Below are positions 45,897 through 56,752 of a stretch of 64,000 nucleotides of DNA, piece by piece (within the stretch, counting starts at the first letter, position 1; every line of letters begins with the position of its first letter). The position numbers were made by a program, and so were the translations under genes. The notes under the pieces were generated by a model that worked only from the letters and a program-made list of their open reading frames with translations, was not told the origin of the DNA and made no database searches. Origin of the DNA: Leptobrachium leishanense (lineage: Eukaryota; Chordata; Amphibia; Anura; Megophryidae); contig CM019063.1 in assembly GCA_009667805.1 (NCBI GenBank), forward strand, positions 198,504,954-198,568,953, given 5' to 3'.

Positions 45897-47270
45897 CTGA
45901 GTATACATGTATCTGGGCGTCTGACTGAGTATACATGATTCTGGGGGTCTGTCTGGGTATACATGTATTGGGGATCTGTCTGAGTATACATGATTCTGAG
46001 AGTCTGCCTGGGTATACATGATTCTGGGATCTGTCTGGGTATATATGTATCTGGGGTTCTGAATATACTGGATTCTGAGAATCTGTGAGTATACATGATT
46101 CTGAGAGTCTGGGTATACATTATTCTGGGGGTCTGTCTGGGTATATATGTATCTGGGGTCTGAGTATACATGTATCTGGAGGTCTGTCTGGGTATACATG
46201 TATCTGGGAGTCTGTGTCTGGGTAAACATGTTCCTGGGGCCTGTGTCTGGGTACACATGTATCTGGGGTCTGTGTCTGGGTATACATGTACCTGGGGTCT
46301 GTGTCTGGGTATACATGTTTCTAGGGTCTGTGTCTGGGTACACATGTATCCGGGGCCTGTCTGGGTACGCATGGATCTGGAGCCTGTCTGAGTATACATG
46401 ATTCTGGGGTCTGTCTGAGTATACATGTATTGGGATTGTCTGAGTATACATGATTCTGAGAGTCTGTCTGGGTATACATGATTCTGGGGTCTGTCTGGGT
46501 ATATATGTATCTGGGGGTCTGTCTGAGTATACATGATTCTGGGGGTCTGTCTGAGTATACATGATTCTGAGGTCTGTCTGGGTATATATGTATCTGGGGG
46601 TCTGAGTATACATGTATCAGGGGTCTGTCTGAGTACACATAATTCTGGGGGTTTGAGTATACTGGATCCTGAGAGTCTGTCTGAGTAAACATGATTCTGA
46701 GAGTCTGGGTATACATGATTCTGGGGTCTGTCTGGGTATATATGTATCTGGGGGTCTGAGTATACATGAATTGGGGGTCTGTAGGGTATACATGATTCTG
46801 GGGTCTGTCTGGGTATATATGTATTTAGAGGTCTGTCTGAATATACATGATTCTGGGGGTTTGGGTATACATCTATTGGGGGTCTGACTGAGTATACATG
46901 ATTCTGGGGGTTTAAGTATACTGGATTCTGAGAGTCAGGGTATACTTGATTCTGGGGATCTGTCTGGGTACATATGTATCTGGGGGTCTGAGTATACAAG
47001 TATCTGTGGGTCTGTCTGGGTATACATGTATCTGGGAGTCTGTGTCTGGGTAAACATGTTCCTGGGGCCTGTGTCTGGGTACACATTTATCTGGGGCCTG
47101 TGTCTGGGTATACATGTACCTGGGGTCTGTGTCTGGGTATACATGTTTCTAGGGTCTGTGTCTGGGTACACATGTATCCGGGGCCTGTCTGGGTACGCAT
47201 GGATCTGGAGCCTGTCTGGGTACACATGTATCTGGGGTCTGTGTCTGGGTGTACATGTATCTGGGGTCTG
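45897..47270. repeat. minisatellite, unit about 27-30 bp, about 48 copies
   Basis: Units of the form GAGTATACATGATTCTGGGG + GTCTGTCT, with a variant block CTGTGTCTGGGTACACATGT. The segment near 46186-46390 is repeated almost exactly at 47017-47220, showing a higher-order duplication of about 0.8 kb. Long open frames on the minus strand (up to 403 codons) are by-products. The unit resembles that at 3640-4135. Confidence 0.9.
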
Positions 47271-47275
47271 ATGTC

Positions 47276-47544
47276 TTTTTAGCAGTTCCATTCATATGCC
47301 CAAGTCTGAGCATCTTGTTTGTCACCATAGGAACTATGATTACACACTAACATGTAAAACTTCTTATATTGTATTTTTCTTCTAAGACTTAATATGACTG
47401 CCTGAACTAGTTATGTACTTAAGTGTTATTCTATAATAGATCACCATTATTCAGGTTTAATTGCATGGTTGGCACTTTGAGACCCATAAGTTTGTTCAGC
47501 GATCCAGTTTGGGCATTCGGGCTCAAAAAGGTTCGCCATCCCTG
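47276..47544. repeat. right end of a hAT-type element
   Basis: Ends AAAGGTTCGCCATCCCTG at 47544, preceded by CAGTTTGGGCATTCGGGCTC. In reverse this is CAGGGATGGCGAACC, a well-known hAT-type terminus followed by a TGCCCAAACTG-type interior. No left end was found, so whether the minisatellite to the left belongs to it is open. Confidence 0.5.
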
Positions 47545-47874
47545 ATCTAGATTGTTTAATGATGTCCTGATTTTATATAATAAATTTTGTGTTATTGTCC
47601 TTTATTTTATTTATTTTTACAGATTACAATTTTACTGCTTGTAAAGGAATAGGAAATGAGTTTTGGAGGATCTAACTAAGGTATTGTGAAATTATTTTTC
47701 CAGTTTATTGGCTTTTGTGCTATTAAGGCATAAAGCTGTAAATAATGTACATATAATAAATAAAACAAACAAATCACTAACGTGACATATCATGTACACA
47801 TGGAAGACATTACCTGTCAAAAAATGTAGTAGTTGTGGTAGTATATTGCCTTTCGCTTATGGACATAAAAGCTA

Positions 47875-48446
47875 CCGTAGATACTCGAGTATAGCGCGGC
47901 CCAAATAGAACGCGATGGATAGAGATTCATTATGGAAATGAGAGAATACTCAAGACTCGAATATAGCACGAGGAGCTAAATTATGAAAGTATACTGTACC
48001 GGTAAGCAATGAAAATCCTTTGAGGCTCTTTTAACACAGTCAGGCTATTCAGAATGTGAGGAGAATCGCACAGTGTGTCTGCAGTGACGTCAGGATGGGG
48101 CAACAATGGGGCGGGGCTGGCTATTGGCAGACGAAGCAGTGGAAGAGCCTGCCTGCTGGAGCCGGAGGTGAGAAAACTACACCTCCCGCTGTGCTGCGTG
48201 GAGCGAGGGTGTATGCTCGGGGAATCTTGAATGATTGGCTTAATCCAAGCGTGCCCTCTGGCTGTGATGGATCCCTCCTCCCGAATCTGGGAGTTTCTGA
48301 AGTGTTTGCGGGCGTCAGGGAGCCCGCACTTTTAGTTTAGTTTAGTTTTTTACATGCGATGCAGATGTCTCGAATATAACGCGACCCCTCCGATTTTAAG
48401 GTAAATTTTTGTCACAAAAATCTAGTGGTATAGCGAGTATCTACAG
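47875..48446. mobile_element. TIR element with TA flanks
   Basis: CCGTAGATACTCGAGTATAG and the inverted CGAGTATCTACAG, with TA on both sides (47873-47874 and 48447-48448). Subterminal ATAGCGCGGCCC and AATATAACGCGACCCC also pair as inverted copies. A CpG-rich centre lacks a transposase. A 94-codon open frame at 48056 has no known motif. Confidence 0.7.
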
Positions 48447-48909
48447 TAATATACATCTTTATTATAATAAACATATATTTGGGCACAAATGTCTCTGAAG
48501 GAAGGCATATAGAACATGAATGTGTAATCACTACATTAAAAACTGCGTAGAAGTGAGAAAACTAGGCCAGGATAATCCATGAGTTATTAAAGCCTAGAAT
48601 TTGCAGTTCTCCAATATAACAGATCTCTACCATTCCTAACTGGGAGAATAGACTTCTGCTTGTTCAGCACAACACATACTGGTTACAGATCTTCGGTTTT
48701 AATAATATTTCATAATGTATATAGATTAGACACATTCCCACAGGCAACGAAGGGTGAATAATTTTCTAGAGTGCTAAATAATTAAATCTCTTGGTTATAG
48801 TTTTCACCAATAGGCCGATAAGAGTAACGAACAAGTAACTTATAATTAAAATTTTAGATTGTAATAATTGAACAAATACATAAAGAAAGTGGCTCGATGC
48901 TCATTTTCC
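48447..48909. other. gene-free AT-rich stretch
   Basis: Nothing recognised. Confidence 0.3.
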
Positions 48910-49195
48910 TACAGAGTACCGCAATTATGGAATAACCTCCCAGACACCGTCAAATCTTCCCCCAGTCTAAAGTCCCTTAAGAGATCTCTATTAACATACC
49001 TCAATACGGAATGCACCTGTAAACATGTAACATAGTGAATATATTTATTTTCTGTTACTCTGTATATTTGTTGTGTTTTGCATTTTACTACTTTGTATTT
49101 CTGTAACCACTCAATGTTCTTGAAACCAGGACGTACTTGAAAATGAGAGAAATCTCAATGTATCCTTCCTGGTAAAATCCTTAATAAATAAATAT
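48910..49195 (+). pseudogene. LINE 3' end (reverse-transcriptase C-terminus and tail)
   Basis: The frame from 48910 reads YRVPQLWNNLPDTVK then SPSLKSLKRSLLTYLN, the usual C-terminal end of CR1/L2/Rex-type LINE polyproteins. It is followed by a 3' UTR with GTATTTCTGTAACCACTCAA and the AATCTCAATGTATCCTTCCT tail. Only the last 40 or so codons are present, as expected for 5' truncation. Confidence 0.8.
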
Positions 49196-49402
49196 TTAAA
49201 AGGTTGCGGTACCGTGGATTCCAGCGGAAACACCATAAGATTTGTAATATTGATACATAGATGAAATTTGGACTAATTGTACAGTATACTACTATGAACT
49301 AGAAAGTGATATGGAACATCTTTATAATCAGCAATTGGTTGTATGAAGAACAAAAGAAATGACGGTGGATATCTCAGTGACATATCAGTAGATTTCAGGT
49401 AA

Positions 49403-50380
49403 TCATTTTGCAGCAGCCTTTTGAATTCCAAGGTTAATAACTAAGACTGGCGAGGTTCTACATGCTTCTTTATGGAACATCCCTGTACATCTGAGTAAAT
49501 TCAAAGATACCTGTTTTAATTTGGGACTCCCAAGTATCAAGACAATAGACTGTGCAGGGGAATAGCTGTAGATAACCATCAGGCAGGCACAGTATGCCAG
49601 GCTAGAGGGGGGCAGCGCATCTAAAAACAAAAGGATCTCAGACACATAGAATGACAAATACAGGTAAAGTAGGCAACTTATTGTCCTGGCTGCTCTTATT
49701 CGACCCTCAGCATGAGAATTCAGTTCTCCCTTCGAGTTCCTATTTGCCTCATGCCTGTGTGTGACAAGAGACTTAATGATCAAACCATCTGCAATTGCCA
49801 CAAGGACAAGTGGGAGGGAGCAACTGATGATGTTACTAGGAAGCAGATAAACAATGTTCATTTTTAGAAAATAAAATTCTGTGGTTTGGTTGGAGGAAAT
49901 GTTTAATCCTAAAGGTTCTCTGTAGAGGTTCCAGGCCGAAGGAAGACCAGTAGTCAACGAGGTGAAAAGAGAAGCCAGTAGAAAACGTGGAACCAATTGT
50001 GCTATGCCCATCTTCAGTCTGATTAAAAAGGGATGTGTGAATATCACAATTTGCAAGCAGTGATAAACAGAGAGGCAAACAGTAAACCAGAAGCTGGAAT
50101 AGATTGGGAGGAACAGCAAGACTGTGAAGGTAGTGAAAACCTCATCGGTGAAGTAGAGGTCAGAACACAGGAAACTCATATAGTCATTAGTCAACATGAT
50201 GAACTGAAATAACACGTTGGATATGCTAAGTGTGACCAGGATCAGGTCGGATGGGCTGAGATTTTTACCCTTCATCTTATCAATGATGTTCACAGCAATA
50301 ATTAATGTGTTACTGAACAGTCCCACTAGGGTGCTGAGCCCCAATATTGCCAAGGAGGTTATAATAAATACAGGAAGCAT
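49403..50380 (-). CDS. tas2r: bitter taste receptor type 2 (TAS2R), divergent paralogue
   Basis: Intact single-exon receptor, 325 codons from MLPVFIITS (the first ATG; upstream in-frame codons carry no ATG). Only about half of positions match the other two copies, so it is an older duplicate. TAS2R marks: Asn in helix 1 (GLFSNTLI), LSPSDLILVTLSISN in helix 2, WFTVCLSVYHCLQIVIFTHP then FLIRLKMG at helix 3 and loop 2, RAARTISCLLYLYLSFY in helix 6, SPAQSIVLILGSPKLKQ at helix 7. Loop-2 sequons NIS and NQT are at the same place as in the other copies. It sits outside the duplicated block. Ligand unknown. Confidence 0.95.
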   Translation of the reverse strand: MLPVFIITSLAILGLSTLVGLFSNTLIIAVNIIDKMKGKNLSPSDLILVTLSISNVLFQFIMLTNDYMSFLCSDLYFTDEVFTTFTVLLFLPIYSSFWFTVCLSVYHCLQIVIFTHPFLIRLKMGIAQLVPRFLLASLFTSLTTGLPSAWNLYREPLGLNISSNQTTEFYFLKMNIVYLLPSNIISCSLPLVLVAIADGLIIKSLVTHRHEANRNSKGELNSHAEGRIRAARTISCLLYLYLSFYVSEILLFLDALPPSSLAYCACLMVIYSYSPAQSIVLILGSPKLKQVSLNLLRCTGMFHKEACRTSPVLVINLGIQKAAAK

Positions 50381-50987
50381 CAGTTCTAAAGACAATGGAC
50401 TGATCAAGAAAAAGTATCTTTAAGATGCAATGTATTATTTTACAGGATAACTGAGCAACTGTAGACACACATGCAATCAAGCCTACGACAGGAAAAGATT
50501 GAACTTTCCATTGGCATGTTATCAACCTGAGAAGATAGAAGTCAATGATGATTACCGACATGAAGACTGTCTAGAAGAAAAAACGAAGAAAGAATAGTTA
50601 AGGAATGCATTAAAAAGGTTTATTTTCTTTACATAGTGCAGTAGAATAATATTAGCATCCCTATTAAGAGTTCTGTTAAAAACATCCTTTGTTATATCAG
50701 CTTTGTAAGATATCATAACACCTTCCTTTTTCAGGTTCTTGAACCATGGAGGTTTCCTACAGCTGAGAACAAGAGAAGGATAAAGAGAGAAAGCTCAAGT
50801 CATTGATCAATACACTGAACTGGGTAAAGTGATTTCAGTGGTAATAGGTAACTTTTAATAAGAAACTAGCCTTAAAACTGTAGTGATTAAACACTAGAAA
50901 GTTTTAGATAAAATAGTAAAATGTCACTCCTAGCCCAGGGAGAGGCCTGCATATAGCGCTTGATTCATTTCATCATGTTTTTTTTTT
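50381..50987. other. 5' flank of third TAS2R
   Basis: No gene or repeat recognised and no homology to the flanks of the other two receptors. A promoter cannot be assigned. Confidence 0.35.
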
Positions 50988-51112
50988 TAATATCTTGCAT
51001 TTTATTACTTCGTATTTCTGTAACAATTCAGTGTTCTTGAACCCAGGACATACTTTAAACCAAAGAAATCTCAATGTATCCTTCCTGGTAAAATCCTTTA
51101 TAAATAAATTAA
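50988..51112 (+). repeat. LINE 3'-end fragment
   Basis: TTTTATTACTTCGTATTTCT, then AATCTCAATGTATCCTTCCT and an AAATAAAT tail, matching 49080-49195. The coding part is absent. Confidence 0.75.
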
Positions 51113-52144
51113 TTTAGTCTAGTAGCACTTTTTTTCTGCTGCAATTCAGCCATTTTTTGTTTCAGTCAAGAAAAAAAGGGTTTAGACAGCAATCACTCAC
51201 TTAGGTGCAGATCCTCTCCATGGTCCGCTTGATACTCAGATTTTACCACATCCAGAATAACCTCCAAGAAACCAAAAAGTGCCAGCACTCCTGGGCTCTT
51301 TTAAAGTGTAATTTAATTGGATACATTACAAAATAGGATACCAGAAACATTTCAGATTACTGGTTTTTGTTCAAGCATGATAAAAGTCAGTAGGCTGAAA
51401 CGTTGCTGGTATCGTAGCGTGTAAAGTATCCAAATTTAGGTAGTACAGGAGGGGTGGGGTCGCGCCTCTTCCCCGATGGGGCGGCTGCAACCACCAAATG
51501 TATTCAGCCCAGCAACATGTATAAAACATAACAAGGAGAAAAAATGTCATCTGCGCTTATTCCCATTATACCATGTGAAACAAAACGCAATTAGGGGCTT
51601 TGTTTTCTGTTAATGGCCATTCAAAGATTAAGCTCACCCGCCGAACGTCAAGGCACCTCTAGTGAGGGTGAGTCCTATCCAAAAAATGAAGCCGCAGGCT
51701 GCTGTGTAGCCAACCATAACTTGCCTATGCTGCTTGTCAGTCATGAAATTTAGGGTTTTGGTTATTTTTTAGGGTTAGGGCTCCTAGCAGTGATTAATTA
51801 GATACACTTTCGTGTTGAAAAGTATTTTTTGGCTCTTTTGGAACATCTGTCAAACTTGTAAACATTTTTATGAAATATCTGCCGATAGAATTAAATCGAG
51901 CCCATAATCGTTTGAAAATATACGGCAGTACTGAAAATGGAGTATCTATAAGCAAAGCTGAGATGCAGTAAAGGACGGTTGCTGCGTATGTTTTATAAGG
52001 GCTCTTTGTCAGTAGTTTGAACACTGTAACTGTATATGCTCGTTACTTGGAGGTATTGAAAGTGCCAAACAAATTGCAATTTTTAACAGAACAAAATACC
52101 TGCTTGTGCTTTACAGATAATTCATTTCTTCCTTTAAATAGTTA
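51113..52144. other. gene-free stretch with GAAACGTTGC repeat
   Basis: At 51285-51430 a repeat contains AAGTCAGTAGGCTGAAACGT followed by TGCTGGTATC, similar in layout to the hammerhead-like motifs elsewhere but without a CUGANGA box. A CpG-rich GGGGCGGCTGCAACC word follows. The part at 51500-52144 is unassigned. Confidence 0.35.
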
Positions 52145-53035
52145 TTAACCCTACGATGAATTCAGCATTCACCACAGGGTCCCCGAAGTACGGCGAATCG
52201 ACCCGCCGAACGCATTTTCAAACTGCTGCAAAACTGCCAGAAAACCGCTGAACGAATCGAAAAGCCACCAAATGGGCCCTTAAACTGCCAAACGCATCCT
52301 CAAACCACTGGAAAACTGCTGACTCGATCACATAACCCATGAAAAATTGCTTAATGCATCCAACAATCTGCCCAACAGACAGCCGAATCGATCCAAAAAA
52401 GTCAACCAGCTGCCAGACAGGGGTAAAAGAAAAAAAAGAAAAATAAAGCACCGCAACTTTAAAAGGCATTTTAAAAAACATCTACTGCATGAAAAAATGC
52501 CTGGAAATAATATATAAGGTCCTATGAATAATAAAGAGGTCTGTTACAGAAAACGGTGCCTGAGTTAACCCCCTGCACGCCGCCGATCGGGAGGGAGAGA
52601 GGTCCGAAGGACCTCCCCCCCTCCCTTTCAGGCGCCTCCTCCGCACATGCGGGGGCGCCTGAATTAGGTGTCATCGCGCCCCCGCGATGACACCTAATTA
52701 CTCCGGCGGCGGTTCCGGGTGCTGGGCTGACATCGAGGAACCCGGCCGAACGCTGGCCCCAAAGGGCGGACGCGCTGAGCGCGTCCTCCGCAAGGAACGA
52801 TACTGCGGGTGGACGCGCTGAGCGCGTCCTACGCAGTGAAGTGGTTAAACCTGTCGAATGAAACCACTGTAAATCTGGTTATTTCAATGACATTTCAGTG
52901 CAGTTTGGTGTTTTCTGAATAGATTAATCATTACTTTTCTGTGGGGAGTTCACTGCCGCCGAAGACCACCGTATTTCGCTGGCAATTCTCTAATCAATAT
53001 TTTGTGTCCAATTCGGTGCTCCCTGAGTAACCCCT
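52145..53035 (-). repeat. MITE, AGGGTTATTC family, inverted
   Basis: GAATTCAGCATTCACCACAG and GGTGCTCCCTGAGTAACCCC mark it as the reverse complement of 62385-63189. The left terminus is degraded. A TTAA-bordered MITE is nested at 52565-52848. Confidence 0.7.
52565..52848. mobile_element. piggyBac-type MITE, hairpin-rich
   Basis: TTAACCCCCTGCACG and ACGCAGTGAAGTGGTTAA with TTAA at both borders. The 280-bp interior is CpG-rich and mostly back-to-back hairpins (AGGCGCC..GGCGCCT; GGTGTCATCGCG..CGCGATGACACC). ACGCGCTGAGCGCGTCC occurs twice. Confidence 0.75.
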
Positions 53036-53400
53036 CATGTGTGAATTAGGTCAGAGGCCATCATGATTTATGGTAGCCAGGGGTCAAGTCCTGCAGGATC
53101 CCCTGGGACCATAGTTCCTTCACTTTCATACCAGAGGGAACTGAACTTCTGTTTGGCTGATACACTAAGAACCTGCAATACCTTTCTATTCAGACATATT
53201 TTTATAAAAATATCTATATTTAAGGGTTTTCCTAGGACATTCGTAGTTTGGGAATGCATAAGAAGGACAATTTCTCTGTATCTGCCATAGGAATGTCATT
53301 CTCATATATAAAGAAGTACTACAGCTGCTACAGTTTTAGGTAATCTATTTTAATACAGGAATCATGGATGGACAGAAATCTTGGTGAGTTTCCACACTCA
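53036..53400. other. unassigned stretch with hAT-like end
   Basis: CAGGGGTCAAGTCCTGCAGG at 53078 resembles the terminus near 3156; no partner end is seen. Otherwise nothing recognised. Confidence 0.3.
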
Positions 53401-55047
53401 CAGTCAGGTCCAGAAATATTGGGACATCAACACAATTCTAACATCTTTGGCTATATACACCACCACAATGGAGTTGGAATGAAACAAACACAATGTGCTT
53501 TAACTGCAGACTGTCAGCTTTAATTTGAGGGTATGTACATCCAACTCAGCTGAACGGTGTAGGACTTACAGCAGTTTGCAGATGTGCCTCCCACTTGTTA
53601 AGGGATCAAATGTAATGGGACAGAATAATAATCATAAATCAAACTTTCCCTTCTTAATACTTGGTTGCAAATCCTTTGCAGTCAATCACAGCCTGAAGTC
53701 TGGAACGCATAGACATCACCAGACGCTGGGTTTCATCCATGGTGATGCTCTGCCAGGCCTCTACTGCAACGGTCTTCAGTTCCTGCTTATTCTTGGGGCA
53801 TTTTCCCTTCAGTTTTGTCTTCAGCAAGTGAAATGCATGCGCAATGGGATTCAGGTCAGGTGATTGACTTGGCCATTGCATAACATTCCACTTCTGTCCC
53901 TTCAAAAACTCTTTGGTTGCTTTTGCAGTATGCTTTGGGTCATTGTCCATCTGCACTGTGAAGCGCCATCCAATGAGTTCTGCAGCATTTGGTTGAATGT
54001 GAGCAGATAATATTGCCCGAAACACTTCAGAATTCATCCTGCTGCTTTTGTCAGCAGGCACATCATCAATAAATACAACAGAATCAGTTCCATTGGCAGC
54101 CATACATGCCCACGCCATGACACTACCACCACCATGCTTCACTGATCAGGTGGTATGCTTAGGGTCATGAGCAGTTCCTTTCCTTCTCCATTCTCTTCTC
54201 TTCCCATCACTCTGGTACAAGTTGATCTTGGTCTCATCTGTCCATAGGATCTTGTTCCAGAACTGTGAAGGCTTTGTTAGGTGTTGTTTGGCAAACTCTA
54301 ATATGGCCTTCCTGTTTGAGGCTCACCAATGGTTTACATCTTGTGGTGAACCCTCTGTATTCACTCTGGTGAAGTCTTCTCTTGATTGTTGACTTTGACA
54401 CACATACACCTAATTCCTGGAGAGTGTTCTTGATCTGGCCAACTGTTGTGAAGGGTGTTTTCTTCACCAGGGAAAGAATTCTTCGGTCATCCACCACAGT
54501 TGTTTTCCGTGGTCTCCCGGGTCTTTTGGTGTTGCTGAGCTCACCGGTGCGTTCCTTCTTTTTGAGAATGTTCCAAACTGTTGTTTTGGCCACGCCTAAT
54601 GTTCTTGCTATGTCTCTGATGGGTTTGTTTTGTTTTTTCAGCCTAATGATGGCTTGCTTCACTGATCGTGACAGCTCTTTGGATCTCATCTTGAGAGTTG
54701 ACAGCAACAGATTTCAAATGCAAATAGCACACTTGAAATGAACTCTGGGCCTTTTATCTGCACATTGTAATTGGGGTAATGAGGGAATATCACACACATG
54801 GCCATGGAACAGCTGAGAAGCCAATTGTCCCATTACCTTTGGTCCCTTAACAAGTAGGAGGCACATCTGCAAACTGCTGTAAGTCCTACACCGTTCACCT
54901 GAGTTGGATGTACATACCCTCAAATTAAAGCTGACAGTCTGCAGTTAAAGCACATTGTGTTTGTTTCATTCCAACTCCATTGTGGTGGTGTATAGAGCCA
55001 AAGATGTTAGAATTGTGTCGATGTCACAATATTTCTGGACCTGACTG
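53401..55047 (-). mobile_element. Tc1/mariner transposon, copy 2
   Basis: Same family as 824-2465, with the same CAGTCAGGTCCAGAAATATT ends and long inverted repeats of about 200 bp. TA follows at 55048-55049; the left flank reads CA. Carries a defective minus-strand transposase. Confidence 0.9.
53654..54689 (-). pseudogene. Tc1 transposase with catalytic Glu lost
   Basis: Starts MRSKELSRSVKQ at 54689 with the HTH (KPIRDIARTLGVAKTT) and the GRPRKTT stretch lost from copy 1. Defects: a 2-bp deletion near 54316 shifting the frame after CKPLVSLK; an in-frame TGA near 54146 (HTT-stop-SVKHGG); and in the DD34E triad SPDLNPIEHAF has become SPDLNPIAHAF, removing the metal-binding Glu. The two Asp boxes remain (WTDETK, DNDPKHTAK). 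It could not be active even if the frame were intact. Confidence 0.88.
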
Positions 55048-55404
55048 TATATTTTCACGTTTTGGCCCCTGTGTACTGCCCTACATGTTCAGCTCCAAAG
55101 TCAATTTCAAGGGACAAGGACAAATGAAGAACCTACAGAGGTGGCTTTCTACAAAAAAAAATCAAAGCACAACCTGAAGATGCCCATATATTAGTTTCTA
55201 TGAAATGGCTTGAATAGACCCACTTTTAAAGAAACACTCTTTATTTGATTGTGGACTTCCTTGAGTATAAAAACCAGCTCTATGATGTCATTACTGAATG
55301 AGGAACCATCAGAAAGTTCAACCCTCCTCAACAACAGCAATACACGCCTCAGTCATCCCATACATAATGGGCTAGATTACGAAGTTAACGCTAAAATGAG
55401 AACA
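55048..55404. other. unassigned stretch
   Basis: No gene or repeat recognised between the Tc1 element and the piggyBac-like element. Confidence 0.3.
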
Positions 55405-55426
55405 TTAACCCCTTAAGGACCGAGGA

Positions 55427-55921
55427 CGTACCATGTACGTCATTGCAGCGGGTCTCTCTTAGACCCGCTGACGTACATGGTACGTCCTGCCGTTTTTTGA
55501 GCGCTGGAAGCGATCGGATCGCTTCCAGCAGCTCAAACGCCATTGCAGGCTGCCTGGGAGTCCAGGCAGCCGTGCAATGGCGGTTAGAAGTGCCGGGGCA
55601 CCATGTGATCGCTCCCCGGGAGCGATCAACATCCGGTTTCACCGGAGAGGTGCCCGGCACTTCAAGAGAGCGCTGGAAGCGATCGGTATCGCTTCCAGCT
55701 GCTCTGAGTATATTACAAGGATGCCTCGACATCGAGGCATCCTTGCAATATGCTTACCTGCCGCCGGTCCGTCCGTGATCGCTCCCCCCGAGCGATCACT
55801 TCCGGTAGCGGCAGGAAGTACTGAGTGCCACGAGGTATCGTGGCACTCAGTACAAAAACGATCACATCAGTGATCAGGTGCTCTGCTGGGTGCCTCGAGG
55901 GATCAAGGCACCCAGCAGAGT
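55427..55921. repeat. cluster of about nine consecutive hairpins
   Basis: Perfect or near-perfect inverted repeats follow one another almost without gaps, for example GACGTACCATGTACGTC-type pairs, GCTGGAAGCGATC / GATCGCTTCCAGC (twice), TGCAGGCTGCCTGG / CCAGGCAGCCGTGCA, GGATGCCTCGA / TCGAGGCATCC, GAGTGCCACGA / TCGTGGCACTC and CTCTGCTGGGTGCCT / AGGCACCCAGCAGAG. It lies just inside the left terminus. Confidence 0.85.
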
Positions 55922-56026
55922 AAAAAAAAGTGTAAAAAAAAGTGTAAAAAAAAGTGTAAAAAAAAGTGAAAAAAAAAGTAAAATAAAAAGTAAAATAAAA
56001 ATAAAAATAAATAAAATAAACTGACG

Positions 56027-56310
56027 GTTAGGGGTAGGGTTAGGGTTAGGGTAAGGGGTAGGGTTAGGGTTAGGGTTAGGGGTAGGGTTAGGGTTAGGGG
56101 TAGGTTAGGGGTAGGGGTAGGGTTAGGGGTAGGGTTAGGTTTAGGGTTAGGGGTAGGGTTAGGGGTAGGGTTAGGGGTAGGATTAGGGTTAGGGGTAGGG
56201 TTAGGGGTAGGGGTAGGGTTAGGGGTAGGGGTAGGGTTAGGGGTAGGGTTAGGGGTAGGGGTAGGGTTAGGGGTAGGGTTAGGGGTAGGGCTAGGGCTAG
56301 GGTTAGGGTT
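56027..56310. repeat. telomere-like (TTAGGG/TTAGGGG)n array
   Basis: About 285 bp of TTAGGG, TTAGGGG and TAGGGG units on the plus strand, with a few CTAGGG variants near the end. Preceded by A-rich AAAAAAAAGTGT repeats (55922-56020). The strand is strongly G-rich and could form G-quadruplexes. Confidence 0.92.
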
Positions 56311-56752
56311 CTAAGGGCAGGGTCATCTTGGGGCTGAGTGGGATGTTCCTAGCCTACCTCATCAGAGAGGCAGGCTAGCAACATCCAATCAGAAGTTAGA
56401 AAAAATCAAAATAAAATTTCTAATTTGTCAGGTCAGGTCAATATTTTGTAAATATTGGCTCTGACCTCTGTGATTCTCCCTCCCTCTCCTCACTTGTGTT
56501 TTGGTGAGCGAGAGAGAGAGATCAGATTTGACAGGTTAGAGATTTTAGTGAGATTTAGTGAGATTAGAAAAATTGAGGCAGATTTAGAGAGATTTTAGGG
56601 AGATTTAGAAGAATTGAGGCAGGTTTAGAGGGATTTAGAGAGATTTAGGTGTTTATTTGTATTTTCTTGTGAAACCCAACGGTTCTTCTAAGAACCAACA
56701 ATCCGCTTATATATATATAATAATTATAAAATTTTATAATCTATTATATATA

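Noticed and set aside
45807..47086. Open frames of 268 and 403 codons on the minus strand
   Set aside because: They translate a 27-30 bp minisatellite in several frames at once, with no codon signature.
48056..48340. 94-codon open frame in a CpG-rich segment
   Set aside because: It lies inside a TIR-bounded repeat and shows no domain. CpG richness probably reflects the repeat, not a promoter island.
51360..51420. GTAGGCTGAAACGTTGC resembling the hammerhead 3' core
   Set aside because: The CUGANGA box is missing (CATGATAA instead), so only half of the core is present.
56027..56310. Chromosome end or telomere-fusion scar
   Set aside because: The array lies inside an element bordered by TTAA on both sides and is degenerate, so an internal transposon repeat is a better explanation.
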